Of a stretch of 35,759 nt of DNA, positions 1 to 7,515 are shown one piece after another. The position numbers and the translations under genes are program-made. Within the stretch, counting starts at the first letter, position 1. Every line of letters begins with the position of its first letter. Source of the DNA: Candidatus Methylomirabilota bacterium (GTDB lineage: Bacteria > Methylomirabilota > Methylomirabilia > Rokubacteriales > CSP1-6); contig DASTYT010000137.1 of NCBI GenBank assembly GCA_035764725.1, forward strand, positions 1 through 35,759, read 5' to 3'. Under the pieces are notes generated by a model. It was not told the origin of the DNA, searched no databases, and was given only the letters and a program-made list of their open reading frames with translations.

Positions 1-1458
1 GGCTTCCAGGTCTGGTCGAAGAACTCGACACCGGTGCCGTAGAGACGCAGGGCCACCAGGAAATTTCGCCCGCTCACGGTCTGAATCCAGTTCGACGCGG
101 GAGCTTCGGCCGGCTTCGTCGGGCCAAACCAGAGATCGACCGAGCCGTCCTGGTTGGTCGCGACGGTGTTGAAGCCGTTGATCGACGGCAGGAGCTGTGG
201 TGTCTCCGGCATCGTCCCATCGGTAATGTTGTACGCGGTACGCGGTGACAGCCCAGAACAGCGCGGCCGGCGGATGGGGCGGCAGATGTAGCTTGTAGGT
301 ATTCGATCCGTTCAGGAACTCGCCCGCCGCGTCCCGGGGCGTGAACGGGTACTTGGAGCCCGCCCCCAGCGTACGCATGACCATGGCGGATGCCGACGAG
401 TAGGCGATCTGGAAATAGCTCGCGCGCTGGTTCACGTCGAGGTAGCCGTCCTGCAGCCACTCGGCGGTCCCGCCGGCCCACGTGTTCAGGTACTGCCGGT
501 CCTTGTAGTAGCGGTCGCGCCCATCCGTCCGGCCGAGCTGGCGGAGCGCCATGATCATCCTGGGGGTGGTCTCGACTGCCTTCTTCAGCAGTTCCTGCTC
601 CTTCGAGGTCGGCTTGAACGGTTGTCCCTTGACGATGCCGATCGAGGCCAGCACGCCGCGCAGCTCCGGGTCGATGGCCGCGGCCGGCTCGTAGTCGACG
701 AAGGCCTTCAGCTTGGTCCAGTAGATACTGTCGACCGGATACATCATGTCGACACGCCTGCCGCTGCCGTTGGGGAACACCATCGGCTTGACGTCCCTCT
801 CCATCGCCCACAGCGGGTAGATTCGCGTCCGCTCGGCCAGCGCCACCGCCGGCGCCGGATCGGGGCCGTCCGTGCCCTTCTTCATGATGGTGCGGAAGAA
901 GAGGAAGACGTTGTTGGTCGACGAGCGGAACGCGAAGTACCCCTGCGGCACCTCACCGTCGCAGCCCGGCGGCAGCAGCAGGTAGAGCCCGCCGCGCGCC
1001 CGGTCGGGACCGATCAGGCCGACGTCGGTGATGGTGCGCTGGAAGAAGTCGGTGAACATGCCGATGACGTCCGGCGGCGCGGCGACGACGAGGGGGCCGT
1101 CCTTCTTGAGGTCCAGGTAGCTCATCGAGTAGATGACGTCCGCGTTGGGCGTCGGCACCCATGCGCGGCTGTCCATGCGGTCCTTCCAGATCGGCAGCAC
1201 GTTGTAGCCCGCGCCGAACGTGGCCTCGGAGCCGTCGCGCATGCCGATGGTGTTGAGCGCGGGCAGCATGGTCATGTAGGCATGGACGGCGTGCTGGTAG
1301 AAGAGCTCGTCGCGGAGCGACTCGGCCTCCTGCCGGGCGAGCCAGTTGCCGTTGTTGATCTGGCGCACCAGCGGCGGCGCCGGCGGCGCATTCTGGGCGA
1401 CGGCAGGCGACACAAGCGCGACGAGGACGGACAGCGAGAGAGCGAGCGTCGTTTTCAT
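1..1458 (-). CDS. Secreted DUF1254/DUF1214 protein, 3'-partial, frameshifted near its C-terminus
   Basis: The ATG at 1458 begins a protein with a clear signal peptide (KTT, hydrophobic core, AVA cut before Gln22). An N-terminal DUF1254-type region follows, which includes the typical WVPTPNADVIYSMSYLDL stretch. Homologous reading continues for 406 codons to about position 241. The frame then becomes unrelated, while the next frame resumes a textbook DUF1214 C-terminus (DGSVDLWFGP, then NWIQTV, LRLYG and FFDQTWKP) to the window edge. The cause is a perfect tandem repeat, gtacgcg at 231-237 and 238-244; removing one copy restores the frame. The gene is therefore either a fresh pseudogene or carries a sequence error. 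Its start lies one base after the stop of the paralogue at 1460-2908, so the two are co-transcribed. The biochemical role of the family is not established. Confidence 0.85.
   Translation of the reverse strand, partial: MKTTLALSLSVLVALVSPAVAQNAPPAPPLVRQINNGNWLARQEAESLRDELFYQHAVHAYMTMLPALNTIGMRDGSEATFGAGYNVLPIWKDRMDSRAWVPTPNADVIYSMSYLDLKKDGPLVVAAPPDVIGMFTDFFQRTITDVGLIGPDRARGGLYLLLPPGCDGEVPQGYFAFRSSTNNVFLFFRTIMKKGTDGPDPAPAVALAERTRIYPLWAMERDVKPMVFPNGSGRRVDMMYPVDSIYWTKLKAFVDYEPAAAIDPELRGVLASIGIVKGQPFKPTSKEQELLKKAVETTPRMIMALRQLGRTDGRDRYYKDRQYLNTWAGGTAEWLQDGYLDVNQRASYFQIAYSSASAMVMRTLGAGSKYPFTPRDAAGEFLNGSNTYKLHLPPHPPAALFWAVTAYRVQHYRWDDAGDTTAPAVDQRLQHRRDQPGRLGRSLVWPDEAGRSSRVELDSDRERAKFPGGPASLRHRCRVLRPDLEA
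231..244. repeat. 7-bp tandem duplication that breaks the DUF1254 reading frame
   Basis: The unit gtacgcg occurs twice, directly abutting. On the coding strand ACCGCGTAC is followed by CGCGTACAAC. With one copy the reading is A-V-T-A-Y-N-I-T-D, the expected family sequence. With two copies the frame shifts by +1. Confidence 0.85.
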
Positions 1459-1459
1459 G

Positions 1460-2908
1460 TCAGCTCACCGTACGGATCTGCGGCGGCTGCCAGGAGCCGT
1501 CCAGGATCGCCGCCTTGCCCCAGTAAGCGCGGATGTACAGGGAGAAGTGCCCCGCGGGGGCGGGCAGCCAGTTCGACTCCTTTTCCTTGCCGGGCGAGGT
1601 GGCGCCGGCGTAGAGCGTGAGCGAGCCGTCAGCATTGCGCTTGAGCGTGGTGTTCTTCGTGCCGAGGGAGTAGCGCTTGAGGTTGTTCGGGTGGAAGAAG
1701 TGATGCTCGTTATAGAGGGTCAGCGACCAGAAGCCGTTCACCGGAGGCTCCTGCCATTTCGCGAACGTGATCTCGTAGGTCTTGCCGCCGTCGAGCGCCG
1801 CGCCGGACGAGTCGTCGTCGGTGTAGAAGTACTGCGTCTCGTTCGGCTTGTTGTCGAACATGTTGGACTTGGCGGTGCCGGCGCGGCTGAAGTAGTCGAC
1901 GCCGTAGCGGGCGTTGTTAACCGAGCGGTTCCAGCCGTTGCCCGCGGGCCGGCCGTTGTGCTTCCACTGGAAGAAGAGCGTGATCAGGTCCTTCTCGGCC
2001 TCGACGGCCGTGTCCACCAGCAGCTTTTTGAGCGCTGGGTCCTTTGCGGCCGCGGCGAGCAGGGCGCGGAACTGTGCGTAGAGCGCCTCTTCGCCCGGCA
2101 GCGGCGGCACCGTGTCCAGTACGCCGGCGAGCTGGTCGAAGAACTTCTCCGGCACGACCCAGGCGGTCTCGCCCCCGCCGGAGGACTGCGGCCCCGGGAT
2201 CGTCGGCGCCGTGCTCCAGTCGACGGTCTTCATCTTGCCGTCGAACTCCTTCAGCGGGTAGGCGACGATCTGATTGATCCGCGGCTGGATCGCCTTCCGG
2301 TCCTCCGCCGTGTCGTTCATGAACACGCGCGGGATGGCGTTCGAGAGCTCGGTCGGGCTGCGCAGCACCGCCTGGACGCCGCCGGGCTTCTCGCCTTTCC
2401 ACTTGGGCCCCACGAGCAGGTAGAAGCCGGGCTTGCTCTTGTAAGGCTTGCCGATCTCGACGAACTGGTCGGTGCGCGCATCGTAGATCGCGTATACCCA
2501 GAACCGCGTGCCGAAGTCCGGCACCTGGATCACCACCGGCTCCTCGTCGAGCGAGAAGAAGCCCAGACCGTAGACCACGTCCTGGTTGGGGCAGGTGATG
2601 AAGTTCTGCTCCGGAGGGATGTAGTCGTGCAGCATCGCGAGCCGACCGCGCGGCGCGGCCGGCAGCACGCCGTTGAGGAGACCTGGGTGCGGCGCCTGGG
2701 TGATCGCGGCGCGCCGGTTGGTCATGTACACCATCGGCCAGCCCCACACGTACGCCATGCGTGCGACCGACTGGACGTAGGCCGGTTGCATGTTCACCCC
2801 CGCCCCCGGCTGCGTCACCTTCGCGGGCGAGATCGGATACGGCACCTGCTGGGCGGCGACCGGTGCGGCAAGCGCTAGAGCCAAGAGAATGCCGAGAGCC
2901 TTCTTCAT
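1460..2908 (-). CDS. Secreted DUF1254/DUF1214 domain protein
   Basis: This 482-residue protein has a signal peptide (KK, hydrophobic core to about residue 17, VAA cut before Gln20) and is probably periplasmic. DUF1254 occupies roughly residues 35-190 ([44 protein letters not shown]). DUF1214 lies at about residues 370-482 ([43 protein letters not shown]). It is the intact member of a tandem pair; its TGA is one base before the ATG of the downstream copy. A purine-rich ribosome site, GGAGGGG (2912-2918 on the plus strand), precedes the ATG. Proteins of this type are widespread in environmental bacteria, often duplicated, and have no settled function. I assign none. Confidence 0.93.
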   Translation of the reverse strand: MKKALGILLALALAAPVAAQQVPYPISPAKVTQPGAGVNMQPAYVQSVARMAYVWGWPMVYMTNRRAAITQAPHPGLLNGVLPAAPRGRLAMLHDYIPPEQNFITCPNQDVVYGLGFFSLDEEPVVIQVPDFGTRFWVYAIYDARTDQFVEIGKPYKSKPGFYLLVGPKWKGEKPGGVQAVLRSPTELSNAIPRVFMNDTAEDRKAIQPRINQIVAYPLKEFDGKMKTVDWSTAPTIPGPQSSGGGETAWVVPEKFFDQLAGVLDTVPPLPGEEALYAQFRALLAAAAKDPALKKLLVDTAVEAEKDLITLFFQWKHNGRPAGNGWNRSVNNARYGVDYFSRAGTAKSNMFDNKPNETQYFYTDDDSSGAALDGGKTYEITFAKWQEPPVNGFWSLTLYNEHHFFHPNNLKRYSLGTKNTTLKRNADGSLTLYAGATSPGKEKESNWLPAPAGHFSLYIRAYWGKAAILDGSWQPPQIRTVS

Positions 2909-2981
2909 GGTCCCCTCCGCGAATGGGACAGGAAGAAGCTGTCTCGCCAGCCGCGCCCGGTATTTGGGACTTTGGTCCGAC

Positions 2982-3113
2982 TCAATCGGCGAAGATCTGC
3001 TCCGGCTTCACCGTCGTCGCACCTTCCGCGCGCCGCGCATGCGCCGTCACGCATCCGCCCAGCAACAGCATCGCCGTCACCGCCACCGCCGCCCACTTGA
3101 GCATCACTCGCAT
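2982..3113 (-). CDS. Small predicted lipoprotein, 43 residues
   Basis: This short gene has an ATG at 3113 and a TGA at 2982-2984. The product begins with [10 protein letters not shown] and a hydrophobic run, then MLLLGGC, a good lipobox (L-G-G-C, Cys21). A short mature tail of about 23 residues, rich in Ala/Thr/Arg/Lys, follows. A GGGAGG ribosome site lies at 3120-3125, six bases upstream of the ATG. This combination makes it a likely real gene despite its size. It sits 73 bp upstream of the DUF1254 pair, on the same strand, and may be co-transcribed. Entericidin-like and other mini-lipoproteins have this layout, but I cannot assign a family. Confidence 0.6.
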   Translation of the reverse strand: MRVMLKWAAVAVTAMLLLGGCVTAHARRAEGATTVKPEQIFAD

Positions 3114-3244
3114 GGCCTGCCTCCCATGCGAACGCGCGTCAGCATCGAACGTGCCATGGCGCCGGACGGGCGAGCACCCACGATTGGCGCGGGATGTCGT
3201 CGTGCGGCGAAGGCGCGTGCTGAAACGGGGCGGAAGAAACTACA

Positions 3245-3262
3245 CGTCGTCTCTACACGACG
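3245..3262 (-). terminator. Possible terminator hairpin at the end of the amidohydrolase gene
   Basis: A perfect 6-bp stem (CGTCGT at 3245-3250, ACGACG at 3257-3262) with a 6-base loop spans the stop codon of the amidohydrolase. On the transcribed strand it is followed by TGTAGTTTCTTCC, only moderately T-rich. It is a weak intrinsic-terminator candidate for the allH-to-amidohydrolase operon. Confidence 0.35.
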
Positions 3263-4524
3263 CTAGCGTGACCGGCGCGCCACGGCTCGTCGACGGCGTG
3301 GCGATGCTCGACGCTCACGCGTCCGGCCTTCACGACGAGACGCCGCGGTGCCACGCCGCCCACCGCCTCGTCCAGCGCCGTGGCCTCCCAGACGACGAGA
3401 TCCGCCGGCCGGCCCTCGGCGAGCGTGCGGTCACCCAGACGCAACATGCGCGCGGGTTCGGTGGTGACCATGGCGAGGGCCTGCGCCTGCTCTTCGCCCG
3501 TCCCCATGTGGGCGCCGACCGTCAGAAGGAACGCCATCAGCGCCGGATCGGCGTTGCCGACGGGGGTGAAGGCATTGCGCACGTTGTTGGTCGCGGCCGC
3601 CACCCCCACGCCGCCGGCCAGAAGCCGCTTGGCCGGGGCCAGACCCCGGCGCACCTTGTACGTGTCGCCGCGGCCCATCAGGTAGAGGTCGGTGGCGGGC
3701 AGCAGGATCACCCCCACGCGCGCCGCCGCCAGCTCGCGGATGATCCCGTCCGCCTCGGCCGGGGGCAGGGCGGCCAGCTCGGTCATGTGGCCCACGACCA
3801 CGCGCCCCTGCCAGCCGAGGCGTGCGGTCTGCTCGCAGATATAGCGGACGTGGAGATGCGTGGGCTCGTCGAAGAAGTCCGCGTGGAAGTCCGCGTCCAC
3901 GCCGAACTCGCGGGCCAGGCGGAACACGATATCGACGTGGGCGCGGGGGTCCGTGTCGTTGTAGGGGCAGCCGCCCACGAGATCGGCGCCCCCGCGCAGC
4001 GCCCGGCCCAGGAGCGCTTCCGTGCCCGGCGACTGGAGAATGCCTTCCTGCGCGAAGGCGCAGAGCTGGAGATCGAGGGCCGGCGCGTACTCGGCCTTGA
4101 GGGGAAGCAAGGCCTCCAGCGCCATGAGCCCCACGATGGGGTCCACCTCCACGTGGCCCCGCATGGCGGTGGTGCCGCTGCGCACGGCGAGGTCCAGCAC
4201 CTGGCGGGCGCGGGCGCGGATGTCCTGCACCGTGAAGCGCTTCTTGGCCTCGCCGGTCACGCGGATGGCCTCCGCGAGCGTGCCTTCCACGCCGGGCGCG
4301 CGCGGGGACAGAAAGGCCTTGTCCAGGTGCACGTGGGCGTCCACCAGCCCCGGGGTCACCAGGCGTCCGCCCAGCTCGCGCGTGGCCGTGGCCGGCGCGG
4401 CCGCCGCGCCCGGCCCACTCGCGGGGGTTACCGCCGCGATCAGCCGGCCGCGGCAGCCGATGTCCACCCGGCGTCCCTCCGGGAGCAGGGCGTCGCGCAG
4501 CAGCAGGTCGAGGGGCGCGGTCAC
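3253..4524 (-). CDS. Amidohydrolase of the cytosine-deaminase-like group
   Basis: The GTG at 4524 overlaps the allG stop (GTGA), giving 423 residues, close to E. coli CodA. Visible amidohydrolase-fold features are the metal pair DAHVHLD (His64, His66), RGHVEVDP (about 122-129), HADFFDEPTHLH with His214, GHMTEL with His246, and a C-terminal LAEGRPADLVVWE strand typical of the superfamily. There is no signal peptide, so it is cytosolic. Two positions differ from CodA as I remember it: the catalytic Glu217 position is Phe (H-A-D-F), and the metal/catalytic Asp313 region reads TNNVRNAF with Asn. The substrate is therefore probably not cytosine. As the last gene of an AllFGH-like operon, it may hydrolyse a cyclic amide, ureido or carbamoyl compound that feeds or drains the carbamoyltransferase; this is inference. 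Confidence 0.88.
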   Translation of the reverse strand: MTAPLDLLLRDALLPEGRRVDIGCRGRLIAAVTPASGPGAAAAPATATRELGGRLVTPGLVDAHVHLDKAFLSPRAPGVEGTLAEAIRVTGEAKKRFTVQDIRARARQVLDLAVRSGTTAMRGHVEVDPIVGLMALEALLPLKAEYAPALDLQLCAFAQEGILQSPGTEALLGRALRGGADLVGGCPYNDTDPRAHVDIVFRLAREFGVDADFHADFFDEPTHLHVRYICEQTARLGWQGRVVVGHMTELAALPPAEADGIIRELAAARVGVILLPATDLYLMGRGDTYKVRRGLAPAKRLLAGGVGVAAATNNVRNAFTPVGNADPALMAFLLTVGAHMGTGEEQAQALAMVTTEPARMLRLGDRTLAEGRPADLVVWEATALDEAVGGVAPRRLVVKAGRVSVEHRHAVDEPWRAGHASVV

Positions 4525-5759
4525 GCCAGGCCGCGGGCCAACGCGTCCAGCGCCTGCTCGAAGCAGGCCAAGGGCGCCCGCACCACGCCGGCGCCGATCT
4601 GCCCCGTGCCCGGCTTACGCCCGGCGATCCCGGTGTTGATCAGTGGCGTGATCCCCGTCTCCACGACCTTCCTCACATCGATCCCCACCGGCGCGCCGCG
4701 GTCGTCGAGCGTGGGGATGCGGAAGTGCGGGTGCTCGCCCAGCGTGATCTCGCCCATCTCCTCGGTGATGCGAAGGGCATCGCGGAGCCCGCCCGCGCCC
4801 ACGAAGCCCACGACCGCCGGCGCGGCGGCCATGGCGAAGGCACCCAAGCCCACCGTCTCCACGATGGCGCTGTCACCCATGTCGGGGTTGGCGTCGGCGG
4901 CGCCATAGGGCGGGAAGTAGAGGCCTTGGGGAGTATTCACCGGCGCGGTGAACCAGCGCGGGCCGAGCCCCGCCACGCGGATGCCGAAGTCCGTCCCGTT
5001 TCGCGCCATCGTCGCCACCATGGTGGCGCCCGCCACGTCGAGGCACGGATCGGCCGAGGCCTTGGCCGCGGCCATGGCCAGGTTCAGGAAGAATTGGTCA
5101 TTGCCGCCGATGAACTCGGCCAGCCGCGCCACCGCCCCGGTGTCCGGCGCGGTGCGCGCCAGATGCGGCATGAGGGCGCGGGCGAAGAGGGAGGAGGCTG
5201 CCACGTTCCGCTGATGCATCTCGTCGCCCATGCGGAGGGCTTGCGCCATGAGCGCGCGCAGATCCAGGCCCCCGGCCGCGCGCAGCGCCGCGCCCAGGAG
5301 CGGCCCTGTCTCGGCGGCCAGCCAGCGGAGGCGCGTCACCACGCTCTCGTCGTTGGCGCCGAAGCGCAGCACCTTGCCCAGCCCCTCGTTGATGGTGGCA
5401 AAGGCACGATTCCCCCGTGGCCGATTTTCCACCACGAACACCGGCATGGAGGCGGTGACCATGCCGGTCATGGGCCCCGCCGCGCCCGAGTGGTGGCACG
5501 GCGCCAGCTTCACCGCCCCCGACTCGACCAGCCGCGCGGCGCCCGCGTCGTCCCGCGCCCAGCCCTCGTAGCGGATGGCGCAGAGTATGGCGGTCTGCAC
5601 CGGCGGGCAGGCGCGCTCCCAGGCCAGGGGCGGCCCGGAGTGGAGCACGGTGCGCTCGGCCAGACCCAGCGCCTCGCGCGCGGGTACGCAGTCCACCAGC
5701 ATGGTCTGCGCCTCCACCAGGCGCGCGAGTGCGGCCGCGTTCGCCTCGCGAATGCTCAG
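4521..5759 (-). CDS. allG: AllG/YlbE-like protein (DUF1116), oxamate carbamoyltransferase-type subunit
   Basis: This is a 412-residue DUF1116 protein that matches E. coli YlbE (about 419 residues) along its length. Shared blocks are HSGPP (40-44), PCHH (87-90), NEGLGKVLRFGA (124-135), GDEMHQRN (178-185), NDQFFLNLAMA, GIRVAGLGPRWFTAPVNTPQG, ANPDMGDSAIVET, and a C-terminus VVETGITPLINTGIA ... GQIGAGVVRAPLACFEQALDAL. In E. coli YlbE is AllG, reported with FdrA (AllF) and YlbF (AllH) as oxamate carbamoyltransferase of allantoin breakdown. Homology starts at S-I-R-E-A-N-A-A, and no ATG, GTG or TTG lies near it in frame. A CTG at 5759-5757, overlapping the previous stop as CTGA and preceded six bases earlier by GAGGA, is the best start. 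The frame stays open far upstream, so an automatic caller may place the start much too early. Confidence 0.9.
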   Translation of the reverse strand: MSIREANAAALARLVEAQTMLVDCVPAREALGLAERTVLHSGPPLAWERACPPVQTAILCAIRYEGWARDDAGAARLVESGAVKLAPCHHSGAAGPMTGMVTASMPVFVVENRPRGNRAFATINEGLGKVLRFGANDESVVTRLRWLAAETGPLLGAALRAAGGLDLRALMAQALRMGDEMHQRNVAASSLFARALMPHLARTAPDTGAVARLAEFIGGNDQFFLNLAMAAAKASADPCLDVAGATMVATMARNGTDFGIRVAGLGPRWFTAPVNTPQGLYFPPYGAADANPDMGDSAIVETVGLGAFAMAAAPAVVGFVGAGGLRDALRITEEMGEITLGEHPHFRIPTLDDRGAPVGIDVRKVVETGITPLINTGIAGRKPGTGQIGAGVVRAPLACFEQALDALARGLA

Positions 5760-5950
5760 GCGCCGTCCTCGTCTTCGAGCAGGGAGAGGAGCCGCGCGCG
5801 TTCGGGATCGCCGCCCGCGGGCGGGGTCCACTGCACGTGCAGCACCGGCACGCCCAGGCCCTCCAGCGTCTCGGCGAAGCTCTCGAGCCCGAGGTTGATC
5901 ACGCGTAGCTCGCCACCGAGGTGCCTGAAGAGGTCGCGGTAGTCCGCCAT
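5756..5950 (-). CDS. Stand-alone FdrA C-terminal module, 64 residues
   Basis: The ATG at 5950 overlaps the fdrA stop (TGATG), and the TGA at 5756-5758 overlaps the allG start. The product contains ELRVINLGLESFAETLEGL and VPVLHVQWTPPAGG, then a short charged tail. As I recall E. coli FdrA, its last 50 or so residues read VAVINIGLRSF ... VVHYQWSPVAGGNKKLARLL, a near-perfect counterpart. Here FdrA itself (521 residues) ends before that module. So the piece that is fused to the C-terminus in E. coli is a separate polypeptide here, made in close coupling with FdrA and AllG. It is probably a small structural subunit of the carbamoyltransferase complex. It cannot be a simple frameshift product, because it has its own ATG and sits exactly between two coupled genes. 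Confidence 0.82.
   Translation of the reverse strand: MADYRDLFRHLGGELRVINLGLESFAETLEGLGVPVLHVQWTPPAGGDPERARLLSLLEDEDGA
5757..5770 (-). promoter_or_regulatory. Ribosome site and CTG start of allG, overlapping the preceding stop codon
   Basis: On the coding strand the order is GAGGA, six bases, CTG, with CTGA containing the TGA of the small upstream ORF. This fixes the allG start at a near-cognate codon, by analogy with the ATGA and GTGA junctions elsewhere in the operon. Confidence 0.55.
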
Positions 5951-7515
5951 CAGGCCCCCCCGTCCAGCAGCGCTTCGGCCACGGGCGGTTCGCCCGCGAT
6001 GCAGGCGGCGGCGCGCGCGGCCTGGGCATTGGACGGCAACACCCACGCGCCGGCCGCTTCGAGCCGCGCCGTCTGGACCGCCAGACCCTGGGGATCGGCC
6101 GTGGTGCCGACGACGCTCGCCACCACGGCCAGTCCGCGGCCGTGGGCCTGGGCGTGGCGCCGCGCGGCCTCCAGTGCGGGCGCGATGTCGCCGGCGGGAT
6201 CGATCGCGGCGCCGTGGCCCAGCACCACGTCCAGCAGCAGCACCGCGGTGTCCGGCTCTTTCGCCGCACGCTGGATCTCCTCAACCCGGAGCGCGGCGTC
6301 CAGCATGGGGTGCGCGCGGCCCACGGTGTACTCGTCCGCGCCCAGATCCAGCACGCGATGCGGCCCGCCCCCATGCCCGCCCAGATTGCCGCCCACGGTG
6401 TCTGCGCCCAGCAGGGGCTCCAGGATCAGGAGCGCCTCGTAGGCCAGCGTGCCACCTGCGAAGAGCCCCCGCACCGCCGCCGCCCCGGGTCCCCGCGCCG
6501 CCCGGTATTCCTTCACTCGCTCTCGCGCCGCCGCCGCGTCGGAGAAGGCGCGCGACTCCCACGTGCGGCCACGGCGCCGGGCCACGGCGGCGGCCGCCGC
6601 GTCCTCCAGCGTGGCCACGGTGGTGAGCGGGCCGCTCGTGCCCGCGGTGACCTCGCGCCCGAGCATGGCCACCACCGCGGGCTTGCCCAGCGCGCGCAGC
6701 CGAGCCTCCACCTTGGCGCGCACTGCCGGGGCCGGGGGCTTGCCCACCACCACGATCAGCTCGGTGGCGGGATCGGCGCCCAGGGCCTCCAGCGCTGCCA
6801 GCGTCATGGGGGCGCCTACCGGCTCCGACATGTCGCGCCCACCCACGCCGACGGCCTGGGAGACGCCTTCGCCCGCCGCGGCCAGCAGCGTCATCACCTG
6901 CTGGAGCCCGGTGCCCGAGGCGGCGACCAGGCCGATGCGCCCGCGCGGCACCACATTGGCGAAGCCCAGCGGCACGCCGCCCAGATACGCGGTGCCGCAG
7001 TCGGGGCCCATGAGGAGCAGCCCGCGCTCCGCCGCCAGGCGCTTCAGCGCGATCTCGTCCTCCAGCGCGACGTTGTCGCTGAAGAGCATCACGTGGAGAC
7101 CTCGGCGCAGGGCCTTCCGCGCCTCGGCCGCCGCAAACACACCGGGAAGGGAAATCACGGCGAGGTTCGCGCCCTCCAGCCGGCGCACGGCGCTGTCGAG
7201 CGTGCGCGGCCGCCGCCGGCCGGAGGCCTCCACGCGCGCCCGCCGCGCGGTGAGGAGCGACTCCGCGCGCGCCAGCGCCGCCTCCGCCTCGGCGGCCGAA
7301 TCCGTCCGCACCACGATGACGAGGTCGTTCGGCCCTGCGGCGCGCGCCTCCTCGGTGAGGAGCCCGGCGTCCGCCATCAGCGCCTGGTTGGCCGGCGTGC
7401 CCATCAGCGCCGCCGTCTCGCGCACGCCGGCGCCCGTGCGGAGCTCGCGCGCCAGTCCCATCAGCGCCACCGAGTCCTGATAGAAGCTGCGCTTGAGCGT
7501 GGTGCGCGTGATCAC
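5950..7515 (-). CDS. fdrA: FdrA/AllF-like protein, acyl-CoA synthetase-like subunit of the carbamoyltransferase
   Basis: The GTG at 7515 overlaps the allH stop (GTGA), giving 521 residues. The N-terminus has FYQDSVALM and MGTPAN (38-43). A CoA-binding, succinyl-CoA-synthetase-alpha-like Rossmann part follows (FSDNVALEDEI 145-155, MGPDCGT 169-175, VAASGTG 197-203, VGGRD 224-228). The C-terminal ligase-like part has LFAGGTLAYEA (351-361) and VGRAHPMLD (398-406). All these blocks occur in E. coli FdrA. FdrA was first named as a suppressor of FtsH dominant mutants and was later reported as AllF of oxamate carbamoyltransferase with AllG and AllH. The protein is shorter than E. coli FdrA (555) because its last module is the separate ORF at 5756-5950. 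Confidence 0.93.
   Translation of the reverse strand: MITRTTLKRSFYQDSVALMGLARELRTGAGVRETAALMGTPANQALMADAGLLTEEARAAGPNDLVIVVRTDSAAEAEAALARAESLLTARRARVEASGRRRPRTLDSAVRRLEGANLAVISLPGVFAAAEARKALRRGLHVMLFSDNVALEDEIALKRLAAERGLLLMGPDCGTAYLGGVPLGFANVVPRGRIGLVAASGTGLQQVMTLLAAAGEGVSQAVGVGGRDMSEPVGAPMTLAALEALGADPATELIVVVGKPPAPAVRAKVEARLRALGKPAVVAMLGREVTAGTSGPLTTVATLEDAAAAAVARRRGRTWESRAFSDAAAARERVKEYRAARGPGAAAVRGLFAGGTLAYEALLILEPLLGADTVGGNLGGHGGGPHRVLDLGADEYTVGRAHPMLDAALRVEEIQRAAKEPDTAVLLLDVVLGHGAAIDPAGDIAPALEAARRHAQAHGRGLAVVASVVGTTADPQGLAVQTARLEAAGAWVLPSNAQAARAAACIAGEPPVAEALLDGGA

Noticed and set aside
2761..4908. Long plus-strand open frame of 715 codons, and similar ones (for example 17650-20070, 6142-7686, 28761-30239)
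   Set aside because: They run antisense to well-recognised minus-strand genes. Their translations are Arg/His/Gly-rich with no domains, as expected from GC-rich codon third-position shadows.
5760..6374. N-terminal extension of the allG frame to 6374
   Set aside because: It lies entirely within fdrA and the small ORF in another frame, has low-complexity Arg/Pro/Trp content, and has no match to DUF1116.
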